Source of the DNA: Duganella sp. CF458
Lineage (GTDB): Bacteria > Pseudomonadota > Gammaproteobacteria > Burkholderiales > Burkholderiaceae_D
DNA: 64,000 nt
Direction: 5' to 3'
Assembly (NCBI RefSeq): GCF_900113115.1
Contig: NZ_FOOF01000002.1
Span: 186,001-250,000, forward strand
Position 1 is the first letter of the stretch, and each line of letters opens with the position of its first letter. Shown here piece by piece: positions 1 through 7,810 of the stretch. The notes under the pieces were generated by a model. That model did no database searches and was not told the origin of the DNA. It saw nothing but the letters and a program-made list of their open reading frames with translations. The position numbers and the translations under genes were made by a program.

Positions 1-518
1 AAGCCGGCAAGAACAAGGAACTGTCCTATACCGGCAAAGCCCTGACCGGTCGCGTACCCTGCCTGGTGCACAACGACTTCATGCTGACCGAGTCCAGCGC
101 GATCACCGAGTACCTGGACGAGATGTTCCCAGCGCCTGAACACCGTGCCCTGTATCCGGTGCTGCCCCAAAAGCGCGCCGTCGCCCGCCAGATCCAGGCC
201 TGGGTGCGCAGCGACCTGGGCGCACTGCGGGAAGAGCGCAGCACCTACACGGTGTTCTACCGCCGCGCCGAACAGCCGCTGTCCCCCACCGCCCAGGCGG
301 CGGCGGATAAGCTGGTGCATTTGGCCGAGCGCGTGATCGACGGCCCCTACCTGTTCGGCCGCTGGTGCATCGCCGATACCGACCTGGCCATCATGCTGAG
401 CCGCCTGGTGATGAACGGCGACCCGGTGCCGCAAAAGCTCAAGGATTATGTGGCGCACCAATGGCAGCGGGAGTCCTTGCAAGATTGGCTAAAGAACATC
501 AACCTGATGCCAGCTTAA
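1..518 (+). CDS. yfcF: Glutathione S-transferase, YfcF type (5'-truncated by window edge)
   Basis: The reading frame is open from the first bases of the window to a TAA at 516-518, so the N-terminal part of the thioredoxin-like domain is missing. What remains closely follows E. coli YfcF as I know it: the SSAI-x-EYL glutathione-binding segment just after the truncated start, then RQIQAW-x-RSDL-x-x-x-REER, and the C-terminal helical domain with the GxWCIADTDLA motif and QWQR. The family conjugates or reduces with glutathione in the cytosol and is linked to peroxide defence. There is no complete operon context; the next gene has its own promoter. The family assignment is confident, the substrate unknown. 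Confidence 0.85.
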   Translation, partial: AGKNKELSYTGKALTGRVPCLVHNDFMLTESSAITEYLDEMFPAPEHRALYPVLPQKRAVARQIQAWVRSDLGALREERSTYTVFYRRAEQPLSPTAQAAADKLVHLAERVIDGPYLFGRWCIADTDLAIMLSRLVMNGDPVPQKLKDYVAHQWQRESLQDWLKNINLMPA

Positions 519-570
519 GGAAATCGGCATAAAACTGCTTAGTCATTAAGCAGCCCAAGGGCTGGGCCGG

Positions 571-576
571 TATAAT
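571..576 (+). promoter_or_regulatory. Candidate lipB -10 box (TATAAT)
   Basis: A perfect TATAAT lies 28 bases before the chosen lipB ATG. No convincing -35 is visible at 17 bases. Upstream, 535-553 forms a perfect 7-bp hairpin (ctgctta/taagcag) after yfcF. The box argues that translation starts at 605 and not at the in-frame ATG at 575, which would overlap the promoter. Confidence 0.45.
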
Positions 577-604
577 GGCGGGGCTTTTCCCGACCTGTAG
601 CCCT

Positions 605-1273
605 ATGCCTATCCAGCCGGCGGTGATCCGCCATCTCGGCCAAGCCGAATACGAGCCAACTTTCGCAGCGATGCGCGCCTTCACCGACGCGCGCCAGGAA
701 GATACGCCCGACGAACTGTGGATCGTCGAGCACCCGCCCGTCTATACGCTGGGCCTGGGCGCCGACCGCGGCCACCTGCTGGCCGGTGCCACGTCGATTC
801 CGACGGTGCAAACCGACCGCGGCGGCGAGGTGACCTTCCACGGTCCCGGCCAGGTCGTGGTCTACCTGATGATGGACCTGCGCCGCAACAAGAAAGGCGG
901 CAAGCTGTACGCCCGCCAGTTCGTCAACAAGATCGAAGAAGCGATCATCAATGTGCTGGCCGCGTATAATCTCGCCGGCGAGCGCATCGAAGGCGCGCCC
1001 GGCATCTACATCGCCAACGGCCCGAAAAAAGGCGCCAAGATCGCCGCCCTCGGCTTGAAGGTGCGCGGCAATGGCTGCACCTACCACGGCGTATCGCTGA
1101 ACGTGGGCATGGACCTGGCCCCCTTCACCCGGATCAATCCCTGCGGTTACGCAGGCCTGGAAACCATCGACATGCGTTCGATGGGCGTGGATGTCCCGCT
1201 GGCCGATGTCCAGCAGGCCCTGGCCAATGAGCTGGTGAACCAGCTGCAGGTGGCCGAACCTGAATTAACCTGA
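605..1273 (+). CDS. lipB: Octanoyl-[acyl-carrier-protein]:protein N-octanoyltransferase LipB
   Basis: LipB transfers octanoate from acyl-carrier protein to lipoyl domains, the first step of lipoate assembly. The 222-residue protein has the family size. It shows the signature [12 protein letters not shown] (residues 72-83), the conserved lysine in KIAALGLKV (K145) and the catalytic cysteine in GNGCTYHG (C158). The ATG at 605 was chosen over one at 575 because it lies after a TATAAT box and gives the usual N-terminus. lipA follows after 12 bases, so the two form the standard lipoate operon. Confidence 0.95.
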   Translation: MPIQPAVIRHLGQAEYEPTFAAMRAFTDARQEDTPDELWIVEHPPVYTLGLGADRGHLLAGATSIPTVQTDRGGEVTFHGPGQVVVYLMMDLRRNKKGGKLYARQFVNKIEEAIINVLAAYNLAGERIEGAPGIYIANGPKKGAKIAALGLKVRGNGCTYHGVSLNVGMDLAPFTRINPCGYAGLETIDMRSMGVDVPLADVQQALANELVNQLQVAEPELT

Positions 1274-1285
1274 AAGCAAGCAGCT

Positions 1286-2242
1286 ATGACTTACAACCCA
1301 AGCGACAAGCAAAAAGGCGCCGACAAGACCTCCCGCATCCCGATCAAGATCATCCCGATCGAACAGGCAGAACGCCTGAAGAAGCCGGAGTGGATCCGCG
1401 TCAAGGCGGCATCGGCCTCCTCCCGCTTCTACGAGATCAAGGACATCCTGCGCGAGAACAAGCTGGTGACCGTGTGCGAAGAAGCGAGCTGCCCGAATAT
1501 CGGCGAATGCTTCGGCAAGGGTACTGCTACCTTCATGATCATGGGTGACAAGTGCACCCGCCGCTGCCCGTTCTGCGACGTGGGCCACGGCCGTCCCGAC
1601 CCGCTGGACGTGAACGAACCGCAAAACCTGGCCAACACCATCGCCAAGCTGCGCCTGTCCTACGTGGTGATTACTTCCGTGGATCGCGACGACCTGCGCG
1701 ACGGCGGTGCCGCCCACTTCGTCGAGTGCATCACCAAGACCAAGGAACTGTCGCCGAAGACCCAGGTTGAAGTGCTGGTGCCCGACTTCCGCGGCCGCCT
1801 GGAAAAAGCGCTGGACATCTTCGCCGACGGCCTGCCGGACGTGATGAACCACAACCTGGAAACCGTGCCCCGCCTGTACAAGGAAGCCCGCCCGGGCGCC
1901 GACTACCAGCACTCGCTGACCTTGCTGAAGGACTTCAAGGCACGCTACCCGCACGTCAAGACCAAGTCCGGCCTGATGGTCGGCCTGGGCGAGACCGACG
2001 AAGAAATCCTGGAAGTGATGCGCGACATGCGTGCGCACGACATCGACATGCTGACCATCGGCCAGTACCTGGCGCCGTCCAACAGCCACCTGCCGGTGCG
2101 GCGTTACGTGCACCCGGACGTGTTCAAGATGTTCGAAGAAAAAGCCTACGAAATGGGCTTTGCCCACGCCGCCGTTGGCGCCATGGTGCGTTCGTCTTAC
2201 CACGCCGACGAACAGGCGCATAACGTGCTGGAACAGGCCTGA
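1286..2242 (+). CDS. lipA: Lipoyl synthase (radical SAM)
   Basis: LipA inserts two sulfurs into protein-bound octanoyl chains, completing the lipoyl cofactor of pyruvate and 2-oxoglutarate dehydrogenases. In the 318-residue protein the auxiliary-cluster cysteines C64, C69 and C75 ([12 protein letters not shown]) and the radical SAM CxxxCxxC at C90, C94 and C97 (CTRRCPFC) are all present. The C-terminal RSSYHAD carries the serine that ligates the auxiliary cluster. It sits 12 bases after lipB and is almost certainly co-transcribed with it. Confidence 0.97.
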   Translation: MTYNPSDKQKGADKTSRIPIKIIPIEQAERLKKPEWIRVKAASASSRFYEIKDILRENKLVTVCEEASCPNIGECFGKGTATFMIMGDKCTRRCPFCDVGHGRPDPLDVNEPQNLANTIAKLRLSYVVITSVDRDDLRDGGAAHFVECITKTKELSPKTQVEVLVPDFRGRLEKALDIFADGLPDVMNHNLETVPRLYKEARPGADYQHSLTLLKDFKARYPHVKTKSGLMVGLGETDEEILEVMRDMRAHDIDMLTIGQYLAPSNSHLPVRRYVHPDVFKMFEEKAYEMGFAHAAVGAMVRSSYHADEQAHNVLEQA

Positions 2243-2300
2243 GCCGAATCAGCCATTCTGAAGTAGTATATTGCCGACCTAACAATAATAGGAGGCAGGA

Positions 2301-2852
2301 ATGGCTGAGCATAAATGGCACGAGGAATTCGAAGCACTGCGCAAGATCGTTCTCTCCACGCATTTGAACGAGGAGACGAAATGGGGTTGCGCGTGCTTTA
2401 CCTACAATGATCAGAACATCGTCCTGATCCACGGCTTCAAGGAATACTGCGCGCTCCTGTTCTTCAAGGGCACCCTGATGCAGGACCCGGAAAACATCCT
2501 GGTGCAGCAGACCGCCAACGTGCAAGCCGGACGCCAGCTCCGCTTCACCGGTCTCGCCGAAATCAAGAAGCAGGCGAAGATCATCAAAGCCTATGTCGAA
2601 GAAGCGATCCGTGTCGAAAAATCCGGCGCCAAGGTTGAATTCAAAGACACCAGCGATTTCCCGATGGCTGACGAATTCCTGCAAAAGCTCGATGAGCATC
2701 CGGCCCTGGCTGAAGCTTTCTACGCCTTGACGCCGGGCCGCCAGCGCGGCTACCTGCTGCACTTCTCCTCCGCCAAGCAGGCCAAGACCCGCGAGTCGCG
2801 CGTCGAGAAATGCATGCCGCAGATCCTGGCCGGAAAAGGCCTGGACGACTGA
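2301..2852 (+). CDS. YdeI/OmdA-family protein with DUF1801-like domain
   Basis: The 183-residue soluble protein has an N-terminal DUF1801-like fold (about residues 10-115, with WGCACFTY and HGFKEYCALLFFKG) and a C-terminal YdeI/OmdA-like helical tail (EFLQKLDEHPALAEAFYAL, then GRQRGYLLHF, KQAKTRESRVEKC). Relatives are annotated as YdeI/OmpD-associated or bacteriocin-protection proteins, but no biochemical activity is established for this type. A strong AGGAGG-like site (about 2291-2296) precedes the ATG. It is followed by ung after 20 bases, so the two may be co-transcribed. Family recognition is moderately sure, function unknown. Confidence 0.75.
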   Translation: MAEHKWHEEFEALRKIVLSTHLNEETKWGCACFTYNDQNIVLIHGFKEYCALLFFKGTLMQDPENILVQQTANVQAGRQLRFTGLAEIKKQAKIIKAYVEEAIRVEKSGAKVEFKDTSDFPMADEFLQKLDEHPALAEAFYALTPGRQRGYLLHFSSAKQAKTRESRVEKCMPQILAGKGLDD

Positions 2853-2872
2853 AGCCTGGGCAGGATTTCAAT

Positions 2873-3535
2873 ATGACGGTCCGCATCGAACCAAGCTGGA
2901 AGGCCCAACTGGATCAGGAATTCGCGCAACCATATTGGCAAGCGCTGACCGGTTTCGTGCGCGAGGAATACGCCGAGCGCCAATGCTTCCCGGCCGGCCG
3001 CAATATCTTCCGCGCTTTCGACCTGACGCCGTTCGATGACGTGAAAGTCGTGATCCTCGGCCAGGACCCTTACCATACGCCCGGCGCTGCAATGGGCTTC
3101 TGCTTTTCGGTCCCGGACGGCAACCGCCCGCAACCGAGCCTGCAGAACATCTTCCAGGAGCTGCAATCCGACCTGGGCGTGGCACGCCAGCGTACCGACC
3201 TGTCCGATTGGGCCGGCCAGGGCGTGTTCCTGTTGAACAGCGTGCTGACAGTGCGCGCCCGCGAAGCCGGCTCCCATGCCGGCAAGGGTTGGGAGAATTT
3301 TACCGACAGCGCCATCCAGCGCCTGTCGGCCGGCCGTGAAGGGCTGGTGTTCATCCTGTGGGGCAGCTACGCGATCGCCAAGCGGGCCCTGATTGACCCG
3401 CGCAAGCACTTGGTCATCACCTCGCCCCACCCGTCTCCTTTCTCCGCGCACAAGGGCTTCTTCGGCAGCCGGCCGTTCTCACGTGCCAATGCCTACCTGG
3501 CGCAGCAGGGCAAAGCGCCGATCAACTGGGCTTGA
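2873..3535 (+). CDS. ung: Uracil-DNA glycosylase (family 1)
   Basis: Ung removes uracil from DNA to begin base-excision repair. The 220-residue protein has the water-activating loop GQDPYH (residues 63-68, catalytic D65) and the minor-groove loop HPSPFSAHKGFFG (186-198, catalytic H186), where many homologues have HPSPLSA. The ATG at 2873 was chosen because it gives the usual family length; an in-frame ATG at 2810 lies inside the upstream gene. Confidence 0.96.
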   Translation: MTVRIEPSWKAQLDQEFAQPYWQALTGFVREEYAERQCFPAGRNIFRAFDLTPFDDVKVVILGQDPYHTPGAAMGFCFSVPDGNRPQPSLQNIFQELQSDLGVARQRTDLSDWAGQGVFLLNSVLTVRAREAGSHAGKGWENFTDSAIQRLSAGREGLVFILWGSYAIAKRALIDPRKHLVITSPHPSPFSAHKGFFGSRPFSRANAYLAQQGKAPINWA

Positions 3536-3540
3536 GCGCT

Positions 3541-3798
3541 TCAATGCGTGGTGTGCTTGCCGTAGCAGAGGGTATAGAGCTGGGTGCGCAGGTCGCTGAA
3601 CTCTTCATCGAGCTGAAGATCGCTGATGGAGCCGGCACCGCCGAAATAGTGCAGGATCTCGCCCTTGGCGGCCGAGCAATCGAAGGCGCTCAAGGTGCGT
3701 GCGCGGTGCAGCAAGCGGGCCCAATCGTCCTGGTGGCCCTGCGCCAGCTTCACTTCCATGCGCTGCACGATGGCAGACAGTTGCTCTCGTTCGTTCAT
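3541..3798 (-). CDS. Small conserved hypothetical protein
   Basis: This 85-residue acidic, soluble protein has a helical N-terminus and a central FGGAGSISDLQL segment. Small uncharacterised proteins with an FGG-x-GS-x-xDL motif exist (DUF6966 type, from memory), but I cannot confirm membership. It converges on ung with only five bases between stop codons. A GGAGAATTTCC stretch precedes the ATG on the minus strand, supporting the start. No signal peptide or membrane segment is visible. Function unknown. Confidence 0.6.
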   Translation of the reverse strand: MNEREQLSAIVQRMEVKLAQGHQDDWARLLHRARTLSAFDCSAAKGEILHYFGGAGSISDLQLDEEFSDLRTQLYTLCYGKHTTH

Positions 3799-3949
3799 AG
3801 GAAATTCTCCGTAAGTTAATCGGTTGAATCCACCTTTTGAGCTTCTGGTCTTGCCTGCAGACCGGGCCCTTGTGGGGCAGGCCGCGCATGCGTAAGCATA
3901 CCCTGTTTCCCGCTGCTATGATTCTTTATCTGTAAAGGAGACTAGCCCG

Positions 3950-4366
3950 ATGAAATTCGACCTCGAACAACTCAATCAACTCACGCACAACAACCTGACT
4001 GGCCACCTCGGCGTGCGCGTCACCGCTGCTTCCGCAGGCGAATTGCAGGCGGAAATCGACATCGTCCAGCACCACTTGGCGCCGAACGGCTACCTGCACG
4101 CCGGCACGGTCGTCACCCTGGCCGACACGGCCTGCGGTTTTGGCTGCATCGCCAACCTGCCGGAAGGCGCCCAGAATTTCACCACGATCGAGCTGAAGTC
4201 GAACCATCTTGGCACCGCGCGCGAAGGCACGATTGCCGTTTCCGCCCGCATGGTGCATGCTGGCCGCACGACCCAGGTGTGGGATGCCACGGTCACCAAT
4301 AAGGCGAACGGCAAGACCATCGCCCTGTTCCGCTGTACGCAAATGATCCTCTATCCGAAAGGATGA
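3950..4366 (+). CDS. PaaI-type hotdog-fold thioesterase
   Basis: The 138-residue protein is a single hotdog domain with the PaaI/YdiI-like pattern: HHLAPNGYLHAGTVVTLADTACG, where HAG precedes the long helix, then TTIELKSNHLGTA and VWDATVTNKANGKTIALFRCTQ. Such enzymes hydrolyse acyl-CoA thioesters in the cytosol; the acyl group cannot be read from sequence. A good ribosome-binding site (AAAGGAGA) precedes the ATG. The stop is one base before the globin-DUF3034 start, so the two are probably co-transcribed and translationally coupled. Confidence 0.85.
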   Translation: MKFDLEQLNQLTHNNLTGHLGVRVTAASAGELQAEIDIVQHHLAPNGYLHAGTVVTLADTACGFGCIANLPEGAQNFTTIELKSNHLGTAREGTIAVSARMVHAGRTTQVWDATVTNKANGKTIALFRCTQMILYPKG

Positions 4367-4367
4367 T

Positions 4368-5642
4368 ATGAGAATACTGCTTGCCTCCAGCTTGCTCCTG
4401 GCCGCTTCCGTGGCCACGGCGCAAACGCCGTACACCGAAGATTCCGTCTATCGTGGCCTGGGAGGCAAGCAAGGCATTGCCCGCATCGTCGATTCACTGT
4501 TCGAGATTTCGCTGGCCGATCCGCGCATCAAGGACACGTTTGACGGCTTCGATATCCCGCTCATCAAAGAGCGCCTGGCGGAGCAGGTGTGCGAGTATGC
4601 CGGCGGCCCGTGCAAGTACACAGGCAAGTACAAGAACCGCGACATGAAGTCGGTTCACGAGGACATGAAGCTGAACAACCTGCACTTCAATGCGCTGGCG
4701 GAAAACCTGCAGATCGCGATGGAGCGCAACAACGTCCCGGCCAGTGTGTCCAACCGGCTGATCGCCAAGCTGGCGCCGATGCAGCGCGATATCGTGACCG
4801 CTGGCGGTGGCGCGCCGGAAGCGAAGCCCGATCACGGCAAATTCATCGCGACCGGTGGCGTCTCTACGGTGGAAGGCAGCGCCGGTGGCGGCATCGTGCC
4901 GTGGGCCCTCATCACGGGCTACGGCACGCGCGACAGCTGGGGCGCCAGTGCCTTCGCCACGCGTGTATCCACGCCAGACTACAAACTGCTGAGCTATGGC
5001 GCAGCCGTTGGCATCGGCGACCGCGTTGAAGTTTCGCTGGCACGCCAGGATTTCGAAGGCGAACTGGCACCGCTCGACCGCTTGCGCATCAAACAGGACA
5101 TCGTCGGCCTCAAGCTGCGGGTGGCAGGCGATGCCGTCTACCAGCAGGATAGCTGGCTGCCGCAAATCGCCGTCGGCCTGCAATACAAGAAGAACAAGGG
5201 CGTTGACGGGCTTGCCGCACTTGGCATCACCAGCGTCCGGCACCTGGGTGCGAAGTCCGAGCGCGGCACGGATTTCTATGTCACAGCCACCAAGATCCTG
5301 TTTGAACAAAGCTTGCTGGTGAACGCCACCTTGCGCAGCACGCGCGCCAATCAGATGGGGCTATTGGGATTCGGCGGCGACAAGGAAAGCAGCCGCAAGC
5401 TCATGCCCGAGCTGTCCATCGGCTATCTGTTGACGCGCAAGCTGGTGCTTGGTGCGGAATACCGCCGCAAACCGCACAATCTGGGAGTGGATAACGAGAA
5501 GGCCTACAAGGACATCTTTCTTGCGTGGCTGCCGAGCCGCCATTGCTCGCTGACGGCGGCGTATGCGGACCTGGGAACGCTCACGGTGTTCAACCCGAAG
5601 ACCCAGCGCGGCGCTTACCTGTCCGCGCAGCTGGCCTTTTAA
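4368..5642 (+). CDS. Exported truncated haemoglobin (group I-like) fused to DUF3034 outer-membrane-type domain
   Basis: Residues 1-18 are a signal peptide ending SVATA-QT. Residues about 22-143 read as a group I truncated globin: YRGLGGKQGI, LADPRIKDTFDGFD, then YTGKYKNRDMKSVHEDM with His97 as the likely proximal (F8) haem ligand, and HFNAL...PMQRDIV. At the B10 position usually held by tyrosine the sequence has Phe45. Cys75 and Cys82 could pair in the periplasm. After a short linker, residues about 158-424 match the DUF3034 pattern (ATGGVSTVEGSAGGGIVPWALI, alternating beta strands, terminal phenylalanine), suggesting a beta-barrel. Length is uninterrupted and composition like the neighbours, so this looks like a genuine fusion. 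Haem binding and location are inference. Confidence 0.8.
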   Translation: MRILLASSLLLAASVATAQTPYTEDSVYRGLGGKQGIARIVDSLFEISLADPRIKDTFDGFDIPLIKERLAEQVCEYAGGPCKYTGKYKNRDMKSVHEDMKLNNLHFNALAENLQIAMERNNVPASVSNRLIAKLAPMQRDIVTAGGGAPEAKPDHGKFIATGGVSTVEGSAGGGIVPWALITGYGTRDSWGASAFATRVSTPDYKLLSYGAAVGIGDRVEVSLARQDFEGELAPLDRLRIKQDIVGLKLRVAGDAVYQQDSWLPQIAVGLQYKKNKGVDGLAALGITSVRHLGAKSERGTDFYVTATKILFEQSLLVNATLRSTRANQMGLLGFGGDKESSRKLMPELSIGYLLTRKLVLGAEYRRKPHNLGVDNEKAYKDIFLAWLPSRHCSLTAAYADLGTLTVFNPKTQRGAYLSAQLAF

Positions 5643-5646
5643 GCGA

Positions 5647-6159
5647 TCAGCCCTTCAGGGCTTTTTCCAGCAGCGCATGGAGCGCCGGGAATTCCGGCTT
5701 GCCCACGTAGCGCTTGATGATGTTGCCGTCCTTGTCGATGACGAAGGTGGTCGGCGTCATGGAGACGTCGCCATAGGCTTTGGCCGCGTCGCCGGTCACG
5801 TCCAGCGCCACCTTGAATGGCAGCTGGCGCGTCTCGGTAAAGTTGACCACGTAGTTGGGCGCGTCGTATTTCATCGCCACGGCGACGAATTCCAGGCCCT
5901 GGCCTTTGTACTTGTTGTACGTTTCGACCATCTCCGGCATCTCGGCCACGCAGGTGGTGCACGAGGTGGCCCAGAAATTGACCATCACGACCTTGCCTTT
6001 CAGGCTCTCGGGCGTGATCTTTTCCCCTTTGATGCCGAGGAAGGTGACCGCAGGGGCGGATTGGTGCTTGTTCAGCGACTGGTATGCCGTGAAGCCGATG
6101 CCGGCGATGACGGCAAGCGCAATCGCCGGTTTAATCCACGCCCTGGAGCCCGTACTCAT
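5647..6159 (-). CDS. TlpA/ResA-like membrane-anchored thioredoxin-fold protein
   Basis: The 170-residue protein starts with a single N-terminal membrane segment (about residues 10-27) acting as an uncleaved signal anchor, so the thioredoxin fold faces the periplasm. The redox motif is C67-T-T-C70 within NFWATSCTTCVAEMP, differing from the usual WCxPC by having serine before the first cysteine and threonine in place of proline. The cis-proline loop MTPTTFVID is present. Such proteins reduce periplasmic disulfides, often for cytochrome c maturation, but the partner is unknown. dolP lies eight bases upstream on the same strand. Confidence 0.87.
   Translation of the reverse strand: MSTGSRAWIKPAIALAVIAGIGFTAYQSLNKHQSAPAVTFLGIKGEKITPESLKGKVVMVNFWATSCTTCVAEMPEMVETYNKYKGQGLEFVAVAMKYDAPNYVVNFTETRQLPFKVALDVTGDAAKAYGDVSMTPTTFVIDKDGNIIKRYVGKPEFPALHALLEKALKG
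5649..5668 (+). terminator. Candidate rho-independent terminator
   Basis: A 5-bp stem agccc/gggct with loop ttca is followed by TTTTT. It sits just after the globin-fusion stop and inside the 3' end of the convergent TlpA-like gene. The stem is short, so confidence is modest. Confidence 0.45.
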
Positions 6160-6167
6160 ATGCTGCT

Positions 6168-6797
6168 TTAGCCTTGGGAAGCCTGCTGGGACGGCTGGTA
6201 CTGCTTGACGTCCTCATCGGTGATGTACTCGAACACCTTGACGACCTTGGTCACGCCGGCCACGCCGCGTGCGATGTCGGCAGCTTGCGCACCTTCACGC
6301 TGGGTTACGCGGCCCATCAGGAATACGGCACCCTTCTCGGTGATGACCTTGAAGGAGTTGGCCGAGATATCCTTGGCATCGGCCAGGCTCAGTTTGACTT
6401 TGGAGGTGATCAGCGCATCGTTCGAACGCGAGGTGTAGCTGGAGGAGAAGCCCACTTCCAGCTCATTGGTCACGTTCAGCACGCCGTCGATGGCGCGCAC
6501 TTCGCGTTCAACCTTGGCCTTGATCTCGTCGTCCGGTACTTCGCCGGTCAGCAGCACGCGGCGGTTGAAGCTGTTCACGTTGACGTGCGAGCTCTTGCCG
6601 GCGATGTTGGGCATCTTCACCTCGGCCTTCACGACGATCGATTTGTCTTCGGTCTGCGCACCCAGGGTGCGGCGATCCGATGCAGCCAGGGTACCTGCCA
6701 CAGCACCGCCGACCAGGATCGGGGCGCAAGCGGACAGGGTGGTGCTCGCCAGGACCGCGGCCATCACGGCCAGCGAAAGTGGACGGGCTTTATTCAT
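6168..6797 (-). CDS. dolP: Dual-BON outer-membrane lipoprotein, DolP (YraP)-like
   Basis: The signal peptide ends in the lipobox LSAC with lipidated Cys24, predicting an outer-membrane lipoprotein. Two BON domains follow (about residues 46-115 and 125-195), each with the V-x-L-x-G-x-V strand pattern ([11 protein letters not shown] and [10 protein letters not shown]). In E. coli DolP supports outer-membrane integrity and BAM function. The gene order lpoA-yraN-diaA/gmhA-dolP is the same as in E. coli. The ATG overlaps the end of the upstream gene by eight bases, indicating translational coupling. Confidence 0.9.
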   Translation of the reverse strand: MNKARPLSLAVMAAVLASTTLSACAPILVGGAVAGTLAASDRRTLGAQTEDKSIVVKAEVKMPNIAGKSSHVNVNSFNRRVLLTGEVPDDEIKAKVEREVRAIDGVLNVTNELEVGFSSSYTSRSNDALITSKVKLSLADAKDISANSFKVITEKGAVFLMGRVTQREGAQAADIARGVAGVTKVVKVFEYITDEDVKQYQPSQQASQG

Positions 6798-7386
6798 TTA
6801 CATCTCCTCCGAACAGGGCGACGTCGATGCCGTCGCAAATGCAATGGATGGTCACCAGGTGGACTTCCTGGATACGGGCGGTGCGGTCTGCCGGCACGCA
6901 GATATGCACGTCGGCGTCGGTCAGCATCTTGCCGATTGCGCCGCCGCCTTTGCCGGTCAGTGCCACTACGCGCATCTCGCGTTCCAGGGCCGCCTCGATT
7001 GCCGCCATCACGTTGGCCGAATTGCCCGAAGTGGAAATCGCCAGCAGGATGTCGCCGGCCTGGCCGAATGCCTGCACCTGCTTGGAGAAGATCTCGCGGT
7101 AGCTGTAGTCGTTGGCCACAGCGGTCAGGATGGAGGTGTCGGTTGCCAGCGAAATGGCCGGCAGCGGGAAGCGTTCACGCTCGAAACGGCCGACCAGCTC
7201 CGCGGCGAAGTGCTGGGCGTCAGCCGCCGAGCCGCCATTGCCGCAAGCCAGGATCTTGTTGCCGTTCGAGAGGGCGGAGAACATCAGTTCCACCGCCTGC
7301 GCGATAGGCTGCGCCAGGACGGTTGCGGACTGGATCTTGATTTCGGCACTTTCGTGGAAGTGCGAGAGGATGCGTTGATTGTTCAT
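6790..7386 (-). CDS. SIS-domain protein, DiaA/GmhA (phosphoheptose isomerase) family
   Basis: The 198-residue single SIS domain carries [27 protein letters not shown] and the C-terminal TARIQEVHL signature. The sequence sits between two functions: GmhA, which isomerises sedoheptulose 7-phosphate for LPS heptose, and DiaA, which binds DnaA and promotes initiation. The GNGGSAADA motif and STSGNS loop favour an active GmhA-type site. The synteny (lpoA, yraN upstream; dolP downstream) is that of E. coli diaA. I cannot decide between them, so no symbol is given. Confidence 0.85.
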   Translation of the reverse strand: MNNQRILSHFHESAEIKIQSATVLAQPIAQAVELMFSALSNGNKILACGNGGSAADAQHFAAELVGRFERERFPLPAISLATDTSILTAVANDYSYREIFSKQVQAFGQAGDILLAISTSGNSANVMAAIEAALEREMRVVALTGKGGGAIGKMLTDADVHICVPADRTARIQEVHLVTIHCICDGIDVALFGGDVNE

Positions 7387-7444
7387 AGTGTGCGTAATTA
7401 TAGTGCAGTGGCTTGGCGGGCCTCACAAGCGCTGTTAAAAATGC

Positions 7445-7801
7445 TTACATTTGATCAATGATAGCGCTGCGCAGCCAACTTATGTGCTTGCCGTCGATGG
7501 CCACCACGTCGATGCGGCATGGTGGCATTTTGACAAATCGCAGCAGGTAAAACTTGGCGGCCCGCAGCACGCGGCGCTGCTTGGCGGGGGAAATACTGGC
7601 GGCAGCGCCGCCAAAGCGGGGATTGTTGCGTTCCCGGACCTCGACGAACACCAGATGATCGCCATCGCGCATGACCAGGTCCAGCTCCCCGGTCTTGCAC
7701 AGGAAATTGCGTTCGACCAGGGTAAGCCCTTGCTGCTGCAGGTAGGCCAGCGCCCGGTCTTCGCCGCCCCGGCCGATCTCCTGGAGTTCGGTGCGGGGCA
7801 T
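7445..7801 (-). CDS. yraN: UPF0102 endonuclease-like protein YraN
   Basis: The 118-residue protein has the UPF0102 pattern: GRGGEDRALAYLQQQG, then ERNFLCKTGELDLVMRDGDHLVFVEVRERN. The E-x-D-L...F-V-E-V-R core resembles the active site of restriction-like nucleases (E-D-ExK fold). The cellular role is not established. It lies between lpoA (nine bases upstream) and the SIS gene, as in many proteobacteria. Confidence 0.92.
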   Translation of the reverse strand: MPRTELQEIGRGGEDRALAYLQQQGLTLVERNFLCKTGELDLVMRDGDHLVFVEVRERNNPRFGGAAASISPAKQRRVLRAAKFYLLRFVKMPPCRIDVVAIDGKHISWLRSAIIDQM

Positions 7802-7810
7802 GCGATTTCC

